A stretch of DNA of 64,000 nt. Origin: Burkholderiaceae bacterium. GTDB lineage: Bacteria > Pseudomonadota > Gammaproteobacteria > Burkholderiales > Burkholderiaceae_C. Below the pieces are notes generated by a model that did no database searches, was not told the DNA's origin, and was given only the letters and a program-made list of their open reading frames with translations. The DNA lies in the NCBI GenBank assembly GCA_030123545.1, contig CP126124.1, positions 1,984,001-2,048,000 on the forward strand. The letters are read 5' to 3'. Below are positions 36,189 to 45,465 of this stretch, in pieces; the first letter of the stretch is position 1; each line of letters opens with the position of its first letter. Made by a program: the position numbers and the translations under genes.

Positions 36189-37762
36189 CCCGGATATTTC
36201 ACCAATAGTGGGTCGGCAGCCTCGTGCGTGAGCGCGTTGACATTGGTATCTGACGCCAATTTCAACCGAGGACTGCCGATGCCAAAGTGTACCGATGGGA
36301 CGATGGATTTGGGGCGCGTGGGCCGGCGCATCATCGAGGCCAACTTCGAAGGCGGTGACATTGGCTCGGACGGTGGAGTTTTGCTGCTGCGACGCGTCGA
36401 TGAGCGCATTGGTTTGAGCCGATCTGCCGCAGCCGTGCTCAGCGACCCACGCGATCCGGGGCGCATCACGCATGGCCTGCGCGAGCTGCTGGCGCAGCGC
36501 GTCTACGGGTTGTGCTGCGGCTACGAAGACCTCAACGACCACGACATGCTGCGCTCGGACCTGCTGATGCAGACCGCCGTAGGCCGGGTCGATGCACTGG
36601 CCTCCTCGCCCACACTGTGCCGCCTGGAGAGCCGGGCCACACGCGCGCAGGCGCTGGCCCTGCATGGCGTACTGATCGAGCAGTTCATCGCCAGCCACCG
36701 GAGCGCGCCCGCGGAACTGGTGCTGGACATCGACGCCTCGGATGTGCCCTTGCACGGCAGCCAGGAGAGTTGCGAGTTCCACGCCTACTACGACCACCAC
36801 TGCTATCTGCCGCTGTACGTGTTCTGCGGCCAGGCCATGCTCGCTTGCGTCTTGCGGCGCAGCCGCATCGACGGGGCGAAGAACGCCGCGGCCGTCATCA
36901 AGCTGATCGTTGCGCGACTTCGCCGCGCGTGGCCCCAGGTGCGCATCATCGTGCGCGGTGACTCGGGGTTCTGCCGCCAGCGCCTGTTGCGCTGGTGCGA
37001 GCGCTCGGGCGTGAGCTACATCGTAGGTCTGGCGCGCAACGCGCGGCTGCAGGCCATCGTGCAGTACGCCGAGGCGATGCTGGCCGACGAATACGAACGC
37101 ACGGGCGCCAAGCAGCGCCTGATCGGCGAGTTCGTCTACGCAGCCGATAGCTGGGACATCGAGCGGCGCGTGATCACGCGGCTGGAGTACGGTGCCCAAG
37201 GCAACAACCCGCGCTTCGTGGTGACCAACCTCCAAGGCGACGCCGTCCAGCTGTATGAGCGGCTGTACTGCCAGCGCGGCGAGGCGGAGAACCGCATCAA
37301 GGAGGCCCAGCTCGACCTGTTCGGCACCCGGGCCAGTTGCCAGCGCTTCGCGGCCAACCAGCTTCGCTTGTTGCTGGCGGCGCTGGCCTACACGCTGATG
37401 CAGCGGCTGCGCGATCTGGCGCTCAAGAACACCGAGTTGGAGCGCGCCGCCGCGGCCACGATCCGCGTGCGACTGCTCAAGATCGGCGCGGCCATCGTGC
37501 GCAACACACGCCGTGTGCGCGTGTTGCTGGCTTCGCACCACCCGATGCGCAGCATCTTCCTCAGCGCCGCACAGGCCCTGGCCCCCTGAACCTCATCCAG
37601 TGCTGTCCCCGGCACACTGACAAACAACGGGGGAAAGGGGGTGCTGCGCCCCGAAACAGCCAACAACCCCATCCAGTAGCTCGCATCGGCCCAAAGGGCC
37701 GCGCTCAATGCCCGCCAGCACGCCCGGTCAACAGCCATCGGCTTGCTGATGAAATATCCGGG
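36189..37762 (+). mobile_element. IS1380-family insertion sequence (1574 bp)
   Basis: Ends are CCCGGATATTTCA (36189-36201) and its complement TGAAATATCCGGG ending at 37762. Flanked by a 4-bp duplication CTAG (36185-36188 and 37763-37766). One intact transposase gene inside; the last 170 bases are non-coding. Confidence 0.9.
36279..37589 (+). CDS. IS1380-family transposase, intact
   Basis: 436 residues. N-terminus LGRVGRRIIEANFEGGDIGS, then RVDERIGL and YGLCCGYEDLNDHDMLRSD, all typical of IS1380 transposases. Catalytic acids: LVLDIDASDVPLHG, RIIVRGDSGFCRQRLL and QRGEAENRIKEAQLDLFGTR. ATG at 36279 preceded by GAGGA; a GTG at 36228 would add 17 residues. No disruption seen. Confidence 0.92.
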   Translation: MPKCTDGTMDLGRVGRRIIEANFEGGDIGSDGGVLLLRRVDERIGLSRSAAAVLSDPRDPGRITHGLRELLAQRVYGLCCGYEDLNDHDMLRSDLLMQTAVGRVDALASSPTLCRLESRATRAQALALHGVLIEQFIASHRSAPAELVLDIDASDVPLHGSQESCEFHAYYDHHCYLPLYVFCGQAMLACVLRRSRIDGAKNAAAVIKLIVARLRRAWPQVRIIVRGDSGFCRQRLLRWCERSGVSYIVGLARNARLQAIVQYAEAMLADEYERTGAKQRLIGEFVYAADSWDIERRVITRLEYGAQGNNPRFVVTNLQGDAVQLYERLYCQRGEAENRIKEAQLDLFGTRASCQRFAANQLRLLLAALAYTLMQRLRDLALKNTELERAAAATIRVRLLKIGAAIVRNTRRVRVLLASHHPMRSIFLSAAQALAP

Positions 37763-37766
37763 CTAG

Positions 37767-38300
37767 CTTGCCGGCGGCGACTGGATCACGCTGCGGCCAG
37801 TGTTGCCGCAGGACGATGTGCAGGAGCGCGAGTTCGTCGCGCATGGCCTGACGTCGCAGTCTCGCTACCTGCGCTTTCTGGTGGGGTTGAACGCGCTGCC
37901 CGATCCGTTGGTGCAGGCGTTCACGCATGTCGACTACCACGATCACTTCGCGCTGGTCGCTGAATCTTTCGCTGGCGGGCAGCAGACGCAGGTGGGCGAT
38001 GCGCGCTTCGTGCGCGACGGCGCTGCACCCGGGGCCGCCGAGTTCGGCATCGCGGTGGCCGACGCCTGGCAAGGTCTCGGCATTGGCCGGCGGCTGTTGT
38101 GCATGCTGATCGCGGCCGCCCGCATGCAAGGCGTGACGCAACTGTACGGTGACGTGCTGCGCGACAATGCACCGATGCTGGCATTGGCCCGGGCCCTCGG
38201 GTTTACCGTGCAGCGGCATCCGAACGACGCCAGGCTCGCGCGGGTGCAGCGTCCGCTTGCGGCCACGGTGACTCCTGAATTGATAGTGGCCTGTGATTGA
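37767..38300 (+). CDS. GNAT-family acetyltransferase, 5' end lost at the IS1380 junction
   Basis: The frame reads GGDWITLRPVLPQDDVQERE, then FVAHGLTSQSRYLRFLVGL, the standard N-terminus of this GNAT subfamily, but upstream of it is an in-frame TAG from the IS target duplication and no ATG. The body has FGIAVADAWQGLGIGRRLLC (acetyl-CoA-binding motif A) and YGDVLRDNAPMLALARALGF (motif B). Translation might still begin at GTG 37800, losing about 15 residues. Ends 90 bases before the convergent rsxB gene. Confidence 0.7.
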   Translation, partial: LAGGDWITLRPVLPQDDVQEREFVAHGLTSQSRYLRFLVGLNALPDPLVQAFTHVDYHDHFALVAESFAGGQQTQVGDARFVRDGAAPGAAEFGIAVADAWQGLGIGRRLLCMLIAAARMQGVTQLYGDVLRDNAPMLALARALGFTVQRHPNDARLARVQRPLAATVTPELIVACD

Positions 38301-38390
38301 TGGGCGATGGCTGCGCGGTGATCTGACTCCGAACATGAGCCGGGCCTGCCTCTGCGCCGCGGAACTTGCGCGCCTGAACGACGCGCTGCG

Positions 38391-39062
38391 CTAGGAACCT
38401 GGTTCGTTACCGGCACCGCGGCGCGCGCGGGCGCGCGCCAGCGCCGCCTCGATCACCGCTCGCTTGCGCGCCAGTTCCGCTGCGTCGCCATGATGCGTCT
38501 GGTGTTCCAGGTCGGCGCGCTTCGCTTCGGCCTTTTTTTCAAGCATTTCGTCGTTCTCGTCCACATCCCGCTTGCACCTGTAGCTATGGAATAGATAGCG
38601 CGCGCGGGCTTCGTCGGCCTCGGCCTGCGACCAGGCGTCCCAGCCGGTGCGCGGCGGCGCGATCGTCTCCATCGCGATGCAGTCGACCGGGCACACGGGC
38701 ACGCACAGCTCGCAGCCGGTGCAGTACTGCTCCAGCACCGTGTGCATTTGCTTGTTGCCGCCGATGATCGCGTCGGTCGGGCAGGCGGCCAGGCACAGCG
38801 TGCAGCCTATGCACCAGTCCTCGTCGATCACCGCCAGCGCACGCGGCAGCTCGCTGCCGTTCGCGGGGTTCAGCGGCTGTTCTTCCAGGCCGGTCAGGTG
38901 CGCGAGCCGGGCAACGCCCTCGGCGCCGCCGGGCGGGCATTGATTGATTGCCGCGTCGCCCGATGCGATCGCGTCGGCGTAGGTGGCGCAGTCCGCATAG
39001 CCGCAGCGCGTGCACTGCGTCTGCGGCAGCAGGGCATCGATGCTGCGACCGAGAGCGTCCAC
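38391..39062 (-). CDS. rsxB: RsxB/RnfB-like iron-sulfur electron-transfer protein
   Basis: 223 residues. N-terminal Fe4S4 site CTRCGYADCATYADAI with NQCPPGG, and two ferredoxin clusters CIGCTLCLAACP and CTGCELCVPVCP, the RnfB layout. A charged C-terminal helix follows (KKAEAKRADLEHQTHHGDAA). The GTG at 39062 has a GGGGGG ribosome binding site and matches the family N-terminus; an ATG at 39137 would overlap phaZ. No other rsx/rnf subunit gene is nearby, so it may act as a stand-alone ferredoxin-like carrier, as in many Burkholderiales. Confidence 0.85.
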   Translation of the reverse strand: MDALGRSIDALLPQTQCTRCGYADCATYADAIASGDAAINQCPPGGAEGVARLAHLTGLEEQPLNPANGSELPRALAVIDEDWCIGCTLCLAACPTDAIIGGNKQMHTVLEQYCTGCELCVPVCPVDCIAMETIAPPRTGWDAWSQAEADEARARYLFHSYRCKRDVDENDEMLEKKAEAKRADLEHQTHHGDAAELARKRAVIEAALARARARRGAGNEPGS

Positions 39063-39093
39063 GCGCCCCCCGTTTTCGTGCAGACAGCGACCC

Positions 39094-40518
39094 TCAGCGG
39101 CGACGCGCGGCCGGCTTGCGCGCGGCTGCGCGGCCACCGCGCTTGGGCCCGGCGCGCAAGGTGCTCTGCAGGCTGGTCTTGGCGGCCGCCGCGGCCATCG
39201 CGCGCGCGCGCCGGGGCGAAGCCTCGTCGGTCGTCCGTGTCGTCGGAGCGACTTCTTGGAATTCGGCGATGAATCGCTTCACCTGCGGGTATACCGACCC
39301 GCGCCAGCGCTGGCCGCTGAAGATGCCGTAGTGTCCGGCCCCCTCGGCCAGGTAGTGGCGCCGCCGCTCAGCCGGCACGCTGCTGCACAGCCGGTGCACT
39401 GCCTCGGTCTGGCCCAGACCGGAAATGTCATCGAACTCGCCTTCCACCGACAGCAGTGCGGTGGTTTTGATGTCCTGCGGGCGCACCCGCTCGGGCTTGC
39501 CTTCGGCATCGCGCACGTCCCAGGTTCCGTTCATCAGGCGGAATTCCTGGAACACCACCTCGATTGTTTCGAGATAGTAGTTCGCGTCCATGTCGAGTAC
39601 CGCGTTGTACTCGTCGTAGAACCGGCGATGGGCTTCGGTGCTGACGTCGTCGCCCTTGAGCAGGTCGCGGAAGTAGTCGTAATGGCTGCGCGCGTGGTTG
39701 CTCGGATTCATCGCGACGAATCCCGCGTACTGCAGAAATCCGGGGTACACCGGCCGCCCCGCGCCGGGGAAGTTCGGCGGCACGCGGTGGATCACGTTGT
39801 TCTTGAACCAGTTGTGGCTCTTGTTCGTCGCCAGGTTGTTGACCGTGGTGGGCGCGCAGCGCGCGTCGATCGGGCCGCCCATCATCGTCATCGTCAGCGG
39901 CGTGGCCTCGCCGTGCGTGGCCATCAGTGACACCGCGGCGAGCACCGGCACCGTCGGCTGGCACACGCTGATCACGTGGCAGTTGCCGTAGTGGGCCTGC
40001 AGGTGACGGATGAAGTCCTGCACGTAATGCACATAGTCGTCCAGATGGAAGTCCCCGTCGGCGAGCGGCACCAGGCGGGCATTCTTCCAGTCGGTGATGT
40101 AGACCTTGTGGTCGCGCAGCATCGCCTTGACCGTGTCGCGCAGCAGCGTCGCGTGGTGCCCCGACAGCGGCGCGACGATCAGCACGACCGGCTGGCTCTT
40201 GAGTTCGGCCAGCGTCGCCGCATCGTCGGTGAAGCGCTTGAAGCGGCGCAACTCGCAGAATGGCTTGTCGATCTCGACGCGCTCGTGGATCGCGACCTCG
40301 ACCCCGTCGACCATCACGGTCTGGATGCCGAACTCCGGCTTTTCGTAGTCCTTGCCGAGCCGGTGCAGCAGACTGAAACTCGCGGACAGGCGTTGCGCAT
40401 ACGGCGTCTGGCCGAACGGGGACAGCGGATTGCCGTACATCTTGGCCGCCGCGTGCGCGAAGTCCGCAAAAGGTTCCATCAGCGAACGCTGGGTTTCATA
40501 GATTTGATACATCATCAT
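39094..40518 (-). CDS. phaZ: intracellular poly(3-hydroxyalkanoate) depolymerase
   Basis: 474 residues. Mobilises stored PHB granules. N-terminus MMMYQIYETQRSLMEPFADF is typical of PhaZ1-type enzymes. The nucleophile is Cys in CHVISVCQPTVPV (Cys replaces Ser, as in the Ralstonia enzyme); the other triad members are probably Asp in SVEGEFDDISG and His in GAGHYGIFSG. The last 50 residues are an Ala/Arg/Lys-rich basic tail (RAGPKRGGRAAARKPAARRR) reminiscent of phasin or histone-like tails. Upstream, 40541-40569 has clustered TTGCA/TGCAA words, a possible PhaR-type site. Confidence 0.9.
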   Translation of the reverse strand: MMMYQIYETQRSLMEPFADFAHAAAKMYGNPLSPFGQTPYAQRLSASFSLLHRLGKDYEKPEFGIQTVMVDGVEVAIHERVEIDKPFCELRRFKRFTDDAATLAELKSQPVVLIVAPLSGHHATLLRDTVKAMLRDHKVYITDWKNARLVPLADGDFHLDDYVHYVQDFIRHLQAHYGNCHVISVCQPTVPVLAAVSLMATHGEATPLTMTMMGGPIDARCAPTTVNNLATNKSHNWFKNNVIHRVPPNFPGAGRPVYPGFLQYAGFVAMNPSNHARSHYDYFRDLLKGDDVSTEAHRRFYDEYNAVLDMDANYYLETIEVVFQEFRLMNGTWDVRDAEGKPERVRPQDIKTTALLSVEGEFDDISGLGQTEAVHRLCSSVPAERRRHYLAEGAGHYGIFSGQRWRGSVYPQVKRFIAEFQEVAPTTRTTDEASPRRARAMAAAAAKTSLQSTLRAGPKRGGRAAARKPAARRR

Positions 40519-40759
40519 CAGACGCCCACCTTGGGAGACATGTTGCAATGCAATATAGCAGTTGCAGCATCGGATTTCATGGGGGGATGCCCCTGAAATC
40601 CCGCGCAAGCGTGTCTATATTGCAGACATGTCTCTTTCACGCCGCGATCCCGGGCGTGGTGTCACATAGGTGTCAGCCTGGCACCGCCATGCGGACGCGC
40701 CCAATCGCTCGGATCCGCCCCGATGCCGCATTCTCGTGTCGCGCGGGGCGTCCCGCCTG

Positions 40760-40960
40760 CTACGGCTTCGCCGGACGCGGATCGCTCCACAGCAGGCCGC
40801 CGCTGGCCCAGTCCTGCTTCTTGATATCGAAGAACAGGATGTCGACGCTGTCGGCGGAACCGCCCAGCGTCTGCACCGTGGCCTCGGTGACGGCCTTTGC
40901 GAACGCGCGCTTTTGCTCGACGGTGCGGCCTTCGAAGAGTTCGACGCGGATGGTTGGCAT
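40760..40960 (-). CDS. 4-oxalocrotonate tautomerase-family protein
   Basis: 66 residues, beginning MPTIRVELFEGRTVEQKRAF; removal of Met exposes the catalytic Pro1 of this superfamily. Then TEATVQTLGGSADSVDILFF. Good ribosome binding site (AAGGAG) before the ATG at 40960. It is the last gene of the glyoxylate operon, 20 bases after the class II aldolase-like gene. The natural substrate cannot be inferred; it probably tautomerises an enol intermediate. Confidence 0.85.
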   Translation of the reverse strand: MPTIRVELFEGRTVEQKRAFAKAVTEATVQTLGGSADSVDILFFDIKKQDWASGGLLWSDPRPAKP

Positions 40961-40980
40961 GGTGATCTCCTTCGCGGTGG

Positions 40981-41721
40981 TCAGTCTTTGTAGTCGGGGT
41001 CGGTGGCTTCCAGGCCGCCCAGCAGCGCCGGCCATTCGTCGATGCCGTCGGGCGTGCGGCCGCCGTCGGTCCACTGCTCCCAGGTGCGCATCGCGACGGC
41101 GTCGTCGACCAGCAGCGGCGCGCCGCCGGTGGCCGCCATCGCTGCGAGCTGGATCTGCGCCGCGCGCTCGAGCAGGTGCATCAACACGAACGCTTCGGCG
41201 ATGCTGCGCCCGACGGTCAGCACGCCGTGATTGTCCAGGATCAGTCCGTCGAGCGACCCCAGCGCCGAAACCAGCCGCGCGCGCTCCGCCGCGTCGAAGG
41301 CCAGGCCCTCGTAGCGGTGTCGTCCCAGCCGGCGGTACAGGCGAAGCGCCGGCTGGGAGCAGGGCAGCAACCCCTGTGGCAGCGCGGCGAGCGTCTGGCC
41401 CGACAGCGTGTGCAGGTGCATCACGCAGAGCGCGTCCGCACGCGCGGCATGCACGCAGCCATGGATCGCGAAGCCGCTGGGATTCACGCGCGCCGTCGAG
41501 CCGTCGACCACGCGGCCCTGCACGTCGACCTTGACCAGGCTGGACGCGGTGATTTCGTCGAAACGCAGACCGAAGCGGTTGATCAGGTAGACCCCGGGCT
41601 CGTCGGGGATTGCTGCCGAGACATGGGTCCAGACGATGTCGTCCCAGCCGCGGCGCGCGGCCAACCGGTACGCCGCCGCCAGATCCCGGCGCAGTTCGCT
41701 CTCGGTCCGGCTCATCACCAT
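40981..41721 (-). CDS. class II aldolase/adducin-family protein
   Basis: 246 residues. Zinc-site histidines in ADALCVMHLHTLSGQ and ILDNHGVLTVGRS, with WDDIVWTHVSAAIP near the N-terminus, mark the family. Where fuculose-type aldolases carry an acidic catalytic residue (PSSE/PSSD) this protein has VNPSGFAIHG, so aldol cleavage is doubtful and an adducin-like or decarboxylase role is possible. Fifteen bases after pyk on the same strand, inside the glyoxylate operon. Confidence 0.82.
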   Translation of the reverse strand: MVMSRTESELRRDLAAAYRLAARRGWDDIVWTHVSAAIPDEPGVYLINRFGLRFDEITASSLVKVDVQGRVVDGSTARVNPSGFAIHGCVHAARADALCVMHLHTLSGQTLAALPQGLLPCSQPALRLYRRLGRHRYEGLAFDAAERARLVSALGSLDGLILDNHGVLTVGRSIAEAFVLMHLLERAAQIQLAAMAATGGAPLLVDDAVAMRTWEQWTDGGRTPDGIDEWPALLGGLEATDPDYKD

Positions 41722-41735
41722 GCGGCGCGCTCGCG

Positions 41736-43154
41736 TCAGACGGCGGCGATCCGCATCAGGTTGGTCGTGCCTGGCGTGCCGAACGGAACCCCGGCGATCA
41801 CGACAATCATCTGGCCCGGCTCGGCAAAGCGTTCGCGCCGTGCCACCGTGCAGGCGACCTCGGCCATCTGATCCACGTCGGCCACGTCATCGGTGCAGAC
41901 CGAATGCACGCCCCAGGCCAACGCGAGCCGGCGCGCGGTCGCGAGCCGGGGGGTGAGGCTGAGGATCGGCGACTCGGGCCGCTCGCGCGCGGCGCGCAGG
42001 CTGGTATGGCCCGACATCGTGTAGCAGACGATCGCCGCCGCGTGCAGCAGCCCGACCGCGCGGCGCATCGCGCAGCACACGGCTTCGGCGACATCGTCGC
42101 TCGGGCGCGCCGATGCATGCGAGGCATCGATCAGCTGGCGGTACAGCGGATCGGCTTCGACCTGCTCGATGATGCGGTTCATCATGTCGACCGCCTCGAC
42201 CGGATGGCGTCCCGAGGCCGACTCGGCCGACAGCATCACCGCATCGGCGCCGTCGTAGATCGCGGTCGCGACGTCGGATGCTTCGGCGCGCGTCGGCACC
42301 GGCGCCTCGACCATCGATTCGAGCATCTGCGTCGCGACGATCACCGGTTTGCCCAGGCGCCGGCAACTGCGCACGATGCGCTTCTGGATCGCCGGCACGC
42401 GCTCGGCCGGCAGTTCGACGCCGAGGTCGCCGCGCGCGACCATCACCGCATCGGACAGCGCGACGACTTCGTCGAGCCGCTCTACCGCCGACGGCTTCTC
42501 GAGCTTGGAGATGATGCCGGCACGTTCGCCTATCAGCGCGCGCGCCTGTGCGACGTCTTCCGGCCGTTGCACGAACGACAGCGCCACCCAGTCGACCCCG
42601 AGTTCCAGCGCCAGATCCAGGTCGCGCCGATCCTTCGCTGTCAGCGCCGAGATCGGCAGCACCACGCCGGGCACGTTCACGCCTTTGCGCTCCGACAGCT
42701 TGCCGCCGACGACGACCCGGGTCTCGGCGAAATCGGCGCCGCAGCGCTCGACCTTCAGGCGCAGCCGGCCGTCGTCGAGCAGAAGTTCGGCGCCCGGCAC
42801 CAGCGCAGCGAAAATTTCCGGATGTGGCAGGCCGGCTCGCCGGACATTGCCGGGAGCCGGATCGAGGTCGAGCCGGAACGCCGCGCCCTCGGCCAGCAGC
42901 ACCGGGCCGTCGGCGAAGGTGCCGACGCGCAGCTTCGGGCCCTGCAGATCGGCCAGCACGGCGATCGGGCGGTTCGTGTCCTGCTCGAGTTCGCGCAGGA
43001 TAGCAAGCCGTGCCCGGTGGTCGTCAGCGCTGCCGTGGCTGAAGTTGAGCCGGAACACGTCGACGCCGGCCAGGAACAGGCGACGGATCGTGTCCTTGTC
43101 CGAACTGGCCGGCCCGAGCGTGGCAACGATCTTCGCGTTTCGGGTTCTTCTCAT
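41736..43154 (-). CDS. pyk: pyruvate kinase
   Basis: 472 residues. Converts PEP and ADP to pyruvate and ATP. Visible: RNAKIVATLGPASSDKDTIR, VFRLNFSHGSADDH, the core VDWVALSFVQRPEDV, IISKLEKPSAVERL (catalytic Lys-containing motif), VMVARGDLGVELP (metal-binding) and IVATQMLESMVEAPVPTRAE. C-terminal regulatory-like domain ends GVPFGTPGTTNLMRI. A pyk copy between glycerate kinase and tautomerase genes is usual in glyoxylate operons of this group and is likely a second, pathway-linked isozyme. Confidence 0.95.
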   Translation of the reverse strand: MRRTRNAKIVATLGPASSDKDTIRRLFLAGVDVFRLNFSHGSADDHRARLAILRELEQDTNRPIAVLADLQGPKLRVGTFADGPVLLAEGAAFRLDLDPAPGNVRRAGLPHPEIFAALVPGAELLLDDGRLRLKVERCGADFAETRVVVGGKLSERKGVNVPGVVLPISALTAKDRRDLDLALELGVDWVALSFVQRPEDVAQARALIGERAGIISKLEKPSAVERLDEVVALSDAVMVARGDLGVELPAERVPAIQKRIVRSCRRLGKPVIVATQMLESMVEAPVPTRAEASDVATAIYDGADAVMLSAESASGRHPVEAVDMMNRIIEQVEADPLYRQLIDASHASARPSDDVAEAVCCAMRRAVGLLHAAAIVCYTMSGHTSLRAARERPESPILSLTPRLATARRLALAWGVHSVCTDDVADVDQMAEVACTVARRERFAEPGQMIVVIAGVPFGTPGTTNLMRIAAV

Positions 43155-43206
43155 TGTGTTGGCTCCTCGGTCACCCTCTCGTTGTTCGATCTGCAGCGCG
43201 CCACGG

Positions 43207-44499
43207 CTACGGTGATTCGATCAGCAGCGCGCGAAAGTCGTTGACGTTGGTGCGCGTGGGCCCGGTGATCACCGAGTCGCCCAGCGCCTGGAAAAAGCCA
43301 TGACCGTCGTTGTTGTCCAGTGCGTCCTTTGGGGGCAGGCCTTTGGCCCAGGCGCGTTCGAGCGTGGTCGGATCGATCAACGCGCCGGCAATGTCTTCCG
43401 CGCCATCGACACCGTCGGTGTCGCATCCGATGCCATAGATCCGCGCTTGGCCGTCGAGGGTGATCGCGGACGACAACAGGCACTCCACGTTGCGCCCGCC
43501 ACGACCCTTGCCGCGCACGGTGACGGTGGTTTCACCGCCCGACAGCAGCACGCAGGGCGTCGGCACCGGTTGCTCGTGGCGCGCCACCTGTAGCGCCATG
43601 CCCGCCAACACCTTGCCCACATCGCGCGCCTCGCCTTCGAGCGAGTCGCCCAGGATGTACGGTGTGACACCAGCCTGACGCGCCACCCCGGCAGCGGCTT
43701 CGAGCGCCAGCTGGGGGGCAGCGATGATGCGCACCTCGTTGCCGGCCAGGCGTGCGTCGCCTGGCTTGATGGATTCGCCTTGACCGCTTTCGAGCAGCGC
43801 ACGCACCGGCGCTGGCACGTCGATGCCATAGCGCTTGATGACCGCCAGCGCGTCGGCGCAGGTGGTGGGGTCGGGTACGGTGGGGCCGGACGCGATGTCG
43901 ATCGGGTTATCGCCCGGCACGTCGGAAATCAGCAGCGTGAGCACGCGCGCCGGGTGGCAGGCCGCCGCCAGGCGCCCGCCCTTGATGCCCGACAGATGGC
44001 GACGTACGCAGTTCATTTCGCTGATCGTCGCGCCGGATTTGAGCAACGCGCGATTCACGTCCTGCTTGTGCTCGAGTGTCAGGCCTGGGCCGGGCAACGG
44101 CGCGAGCGCCGAGCCACCGCCGGAAATCAGGCACAGCACGAGGTCCTGAGGAGTGAGCCCCTTCACCACTTCCAGCAGGCGCTTGGCGGCCGCCAGTCCT
44201 GCGGCGTCGGGTACGGGATGCGCCGCTTCGACGATCTCGATGCGCTTGCAGGGCGCGCCGTAGCCGTAGCGGGTCACGACCAGGCCGGACAGCGGCCCCT
44301 TCCAGCTTTCTTCGACAGCCTGTGCCATCGCCGCCGAGGCCTTGCCGGCGCCGATGACGATGAGCCGGCCACTGCCCAGTTGCTCGGGCGTCGGCAGGTT
44401 GGGCGGAATGCACAGCGCCGGCTGGGCACTGGCCACGGCGGCATCGAACATCTGCCGCAGCAGGGTGCGTGCGGCGCTGTCGCTCGGGGTCGGGTTCAT
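43207..44499 (-). CDS. ttuD: glycerate 2-kinase (MOFRL/TtuD family)
   Basis: 430 residues. Phosphorylates D-glycerate to 2-phosphoglycerate. N-terminal domain with RLIVIGAGKASAAMAQAVEE and LVLCLISGGGSALAPLPGPG; C-terminal MOFRL domain with CVLLSGGETTVTVRGKGRGG and IGCDTDGVDGAEDIAGALID. ATG at 44499 after AAGGGGG; the longer upstream frame overlaps glxR. Placed between glxR and pyk, so tartronate semialdehyde goes to glycerate, 2-phosphoglycerate and, via enolase elsewhere, pyruvate. Confidence 0.93.
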   Translation of the reverse strand: MNPTPSDSAARTLLRQMFDAAVASAQPALCIPPNLPTPEQLGSGRLIVIGAGKASAAMAQAVEESWKGPLSGLVVTRYGYGAPCKRIEIVEAAHPVPDAAGLAAAKRLLEVVKGLTPQDLVLCLISGGGSALAPLPGPGLTLEHKQDVNRALLKSGATISEMNCVRRHLSGIKGGRLAAACHPARVLTLLISDVPGDNPIDIASGPTVPDPTTCADALAVIKRYGIDVPAPVRALLESGQGESIKPGDARLAGNEVRIIAAPQLALEAAAGVARQAGVTPYILGDSLEGEARDVGKVLAGMALQVARHEQPVPTPCVLLSGGETTVTVRGKGRGGRNVECLLSSAITLDGQARIYGIGCDTDGVDGAEDIAGALIDPTTLERAWAKGLPPKDALDNNDGHGFFQALGDSVITGPTRTNVNDFRALLIESP

Positions 44500-44524
44500 C
44501 GCAGGCCCCCTTGGCAGGTGGTGG

Positions 44525-45430
44525 TTAGCCGGCCTTCTGGCCGATTTCGAAATTGGACAGCTTCTCGAGTGCGCGCACCATGCCGGAGTGGTCCCAAGCC
44601 GCGCCGCCATTCGCGACGCAGCCGCTGAACAGTTGCTGCGCGGTACCGGTGGCCGGTAGCGCGAGGCCGAGCTGGCGCGCGGCGGTCAGCGCCAGATTCA
44701 GGTCCTTCTGGTGCAGCGCGATGCGAAAGCCCGGATCGAAGGTGCGCTTGATCATGCGCTCGCCGAGGATGTCCAGAATGCGCGAGGTCGCGAGGCCGCC
44801 CATCAGCGCCTGGCGAACCTTCGCCGGGTCGGCGCCGGCCTTTGCCGCGAACAGCAAGCCTTCCGCGACCGCATTGATGGTGAGCGCGACCACGATCTGG
44901 TTCGCCACCTTGCAGGTCTGCCCGTCGCCGGTGCCGCCGACCAGCGTGATGTTTTTGCCCATCAGCTCGAGTACCGGCTTGACGCGGTCGAACACCGCCT
45001 GCTTGCCGCCGCACATGATCGACAGCGCGGCATTCTTCGCGCCGACGTCGCCACCCGAGACCGGCGCGTCGATGTAGTCGCAGCCGAGGTCCTCGATTTT
45101 CTTTGCGTATTCCTTGGTCTCGACCGGGGAGATCGACGACATGTCGACCACCACCTTGCCCTTGGACAGGCCTTGCGCGACGCCGTTCTCGCTGAACAGC
45201 ACCTTGCCGACATCCGGCGTGTCAGGGACCATCGTGATGATGATGTCGGACTGCTGCGCCACCTCCTTGGCATTCGCGCAGGCCTTGCCGCCGGCGGCCA
45301 GCAGATCCTTCGGAACGCTTGGCAGGCTGAACAAATGGAGCTGGTGACCGCCCTTGATCAGATGGCCCGCCATCGGCGTTCCCATGATGCCCAGGCCGAT
45401 GAAGCCGATGTTCAGAGATGAAGTGCTCAT
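44525..45430 (-). CDS. glxR: tartronate semialdehyde reductase
   Basis: 301 residues, beta-hydroxyacid dehydrogenase family; reduces tartronate (2-hydroxy-3-oxopropionate) semialdehyde to D-glycerate with NAD(P)H. Rossmann motif NIGFIGLGIMGTPMAGHLIK, substrate motif DAPVSGGDVGAKNAALSIMC and catalytic Lys in GQTCKVANQIVVALTINAVA, then cofactor-binding HQKDLNLAL. Start at 45430 gives the family N-terminus. 35 bases downstream of hyi. Confidence 0.94.
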   Translation of the reverse strand: MSTSSLNIGFIGLGIMGTPMAGHLIKGGHQLHLFSLPSVPKDLLAAGGKACANAKEVAQQSDIIITMVPDTPDVGKVLFSENGVAQGLSKGKVVVDMSSISPVETKEYAKKIEDLGCDYIDAPVSGGDVGAKNAALSIMCGGKQAVFDRVKPVLELMGKNITLVGGTGDGQTCKVANQIVVALTINAVAEGLLFAAKAGADPAKVRQALMGGLATSRILDILGERMIKRTFDPGFRIALHQKDLNLALTAARQLGLALPATGTAQQLFSGCVANGGAAWDHSGMVRALEKLSNFEIGQKAG

Positions 45431-45465
45431 GTCTTGTCTTCCTTGGTTCGATCGAGGTGTGATGC

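Noticed and set aside
38371..38390. Possible 19-codon peptide (plus strand, about 38334-38393) between the acetyltransferase and rsxB
   Set aside because: No ribosome binding site and overlaps the rsxB 3' end; length is easily chance.
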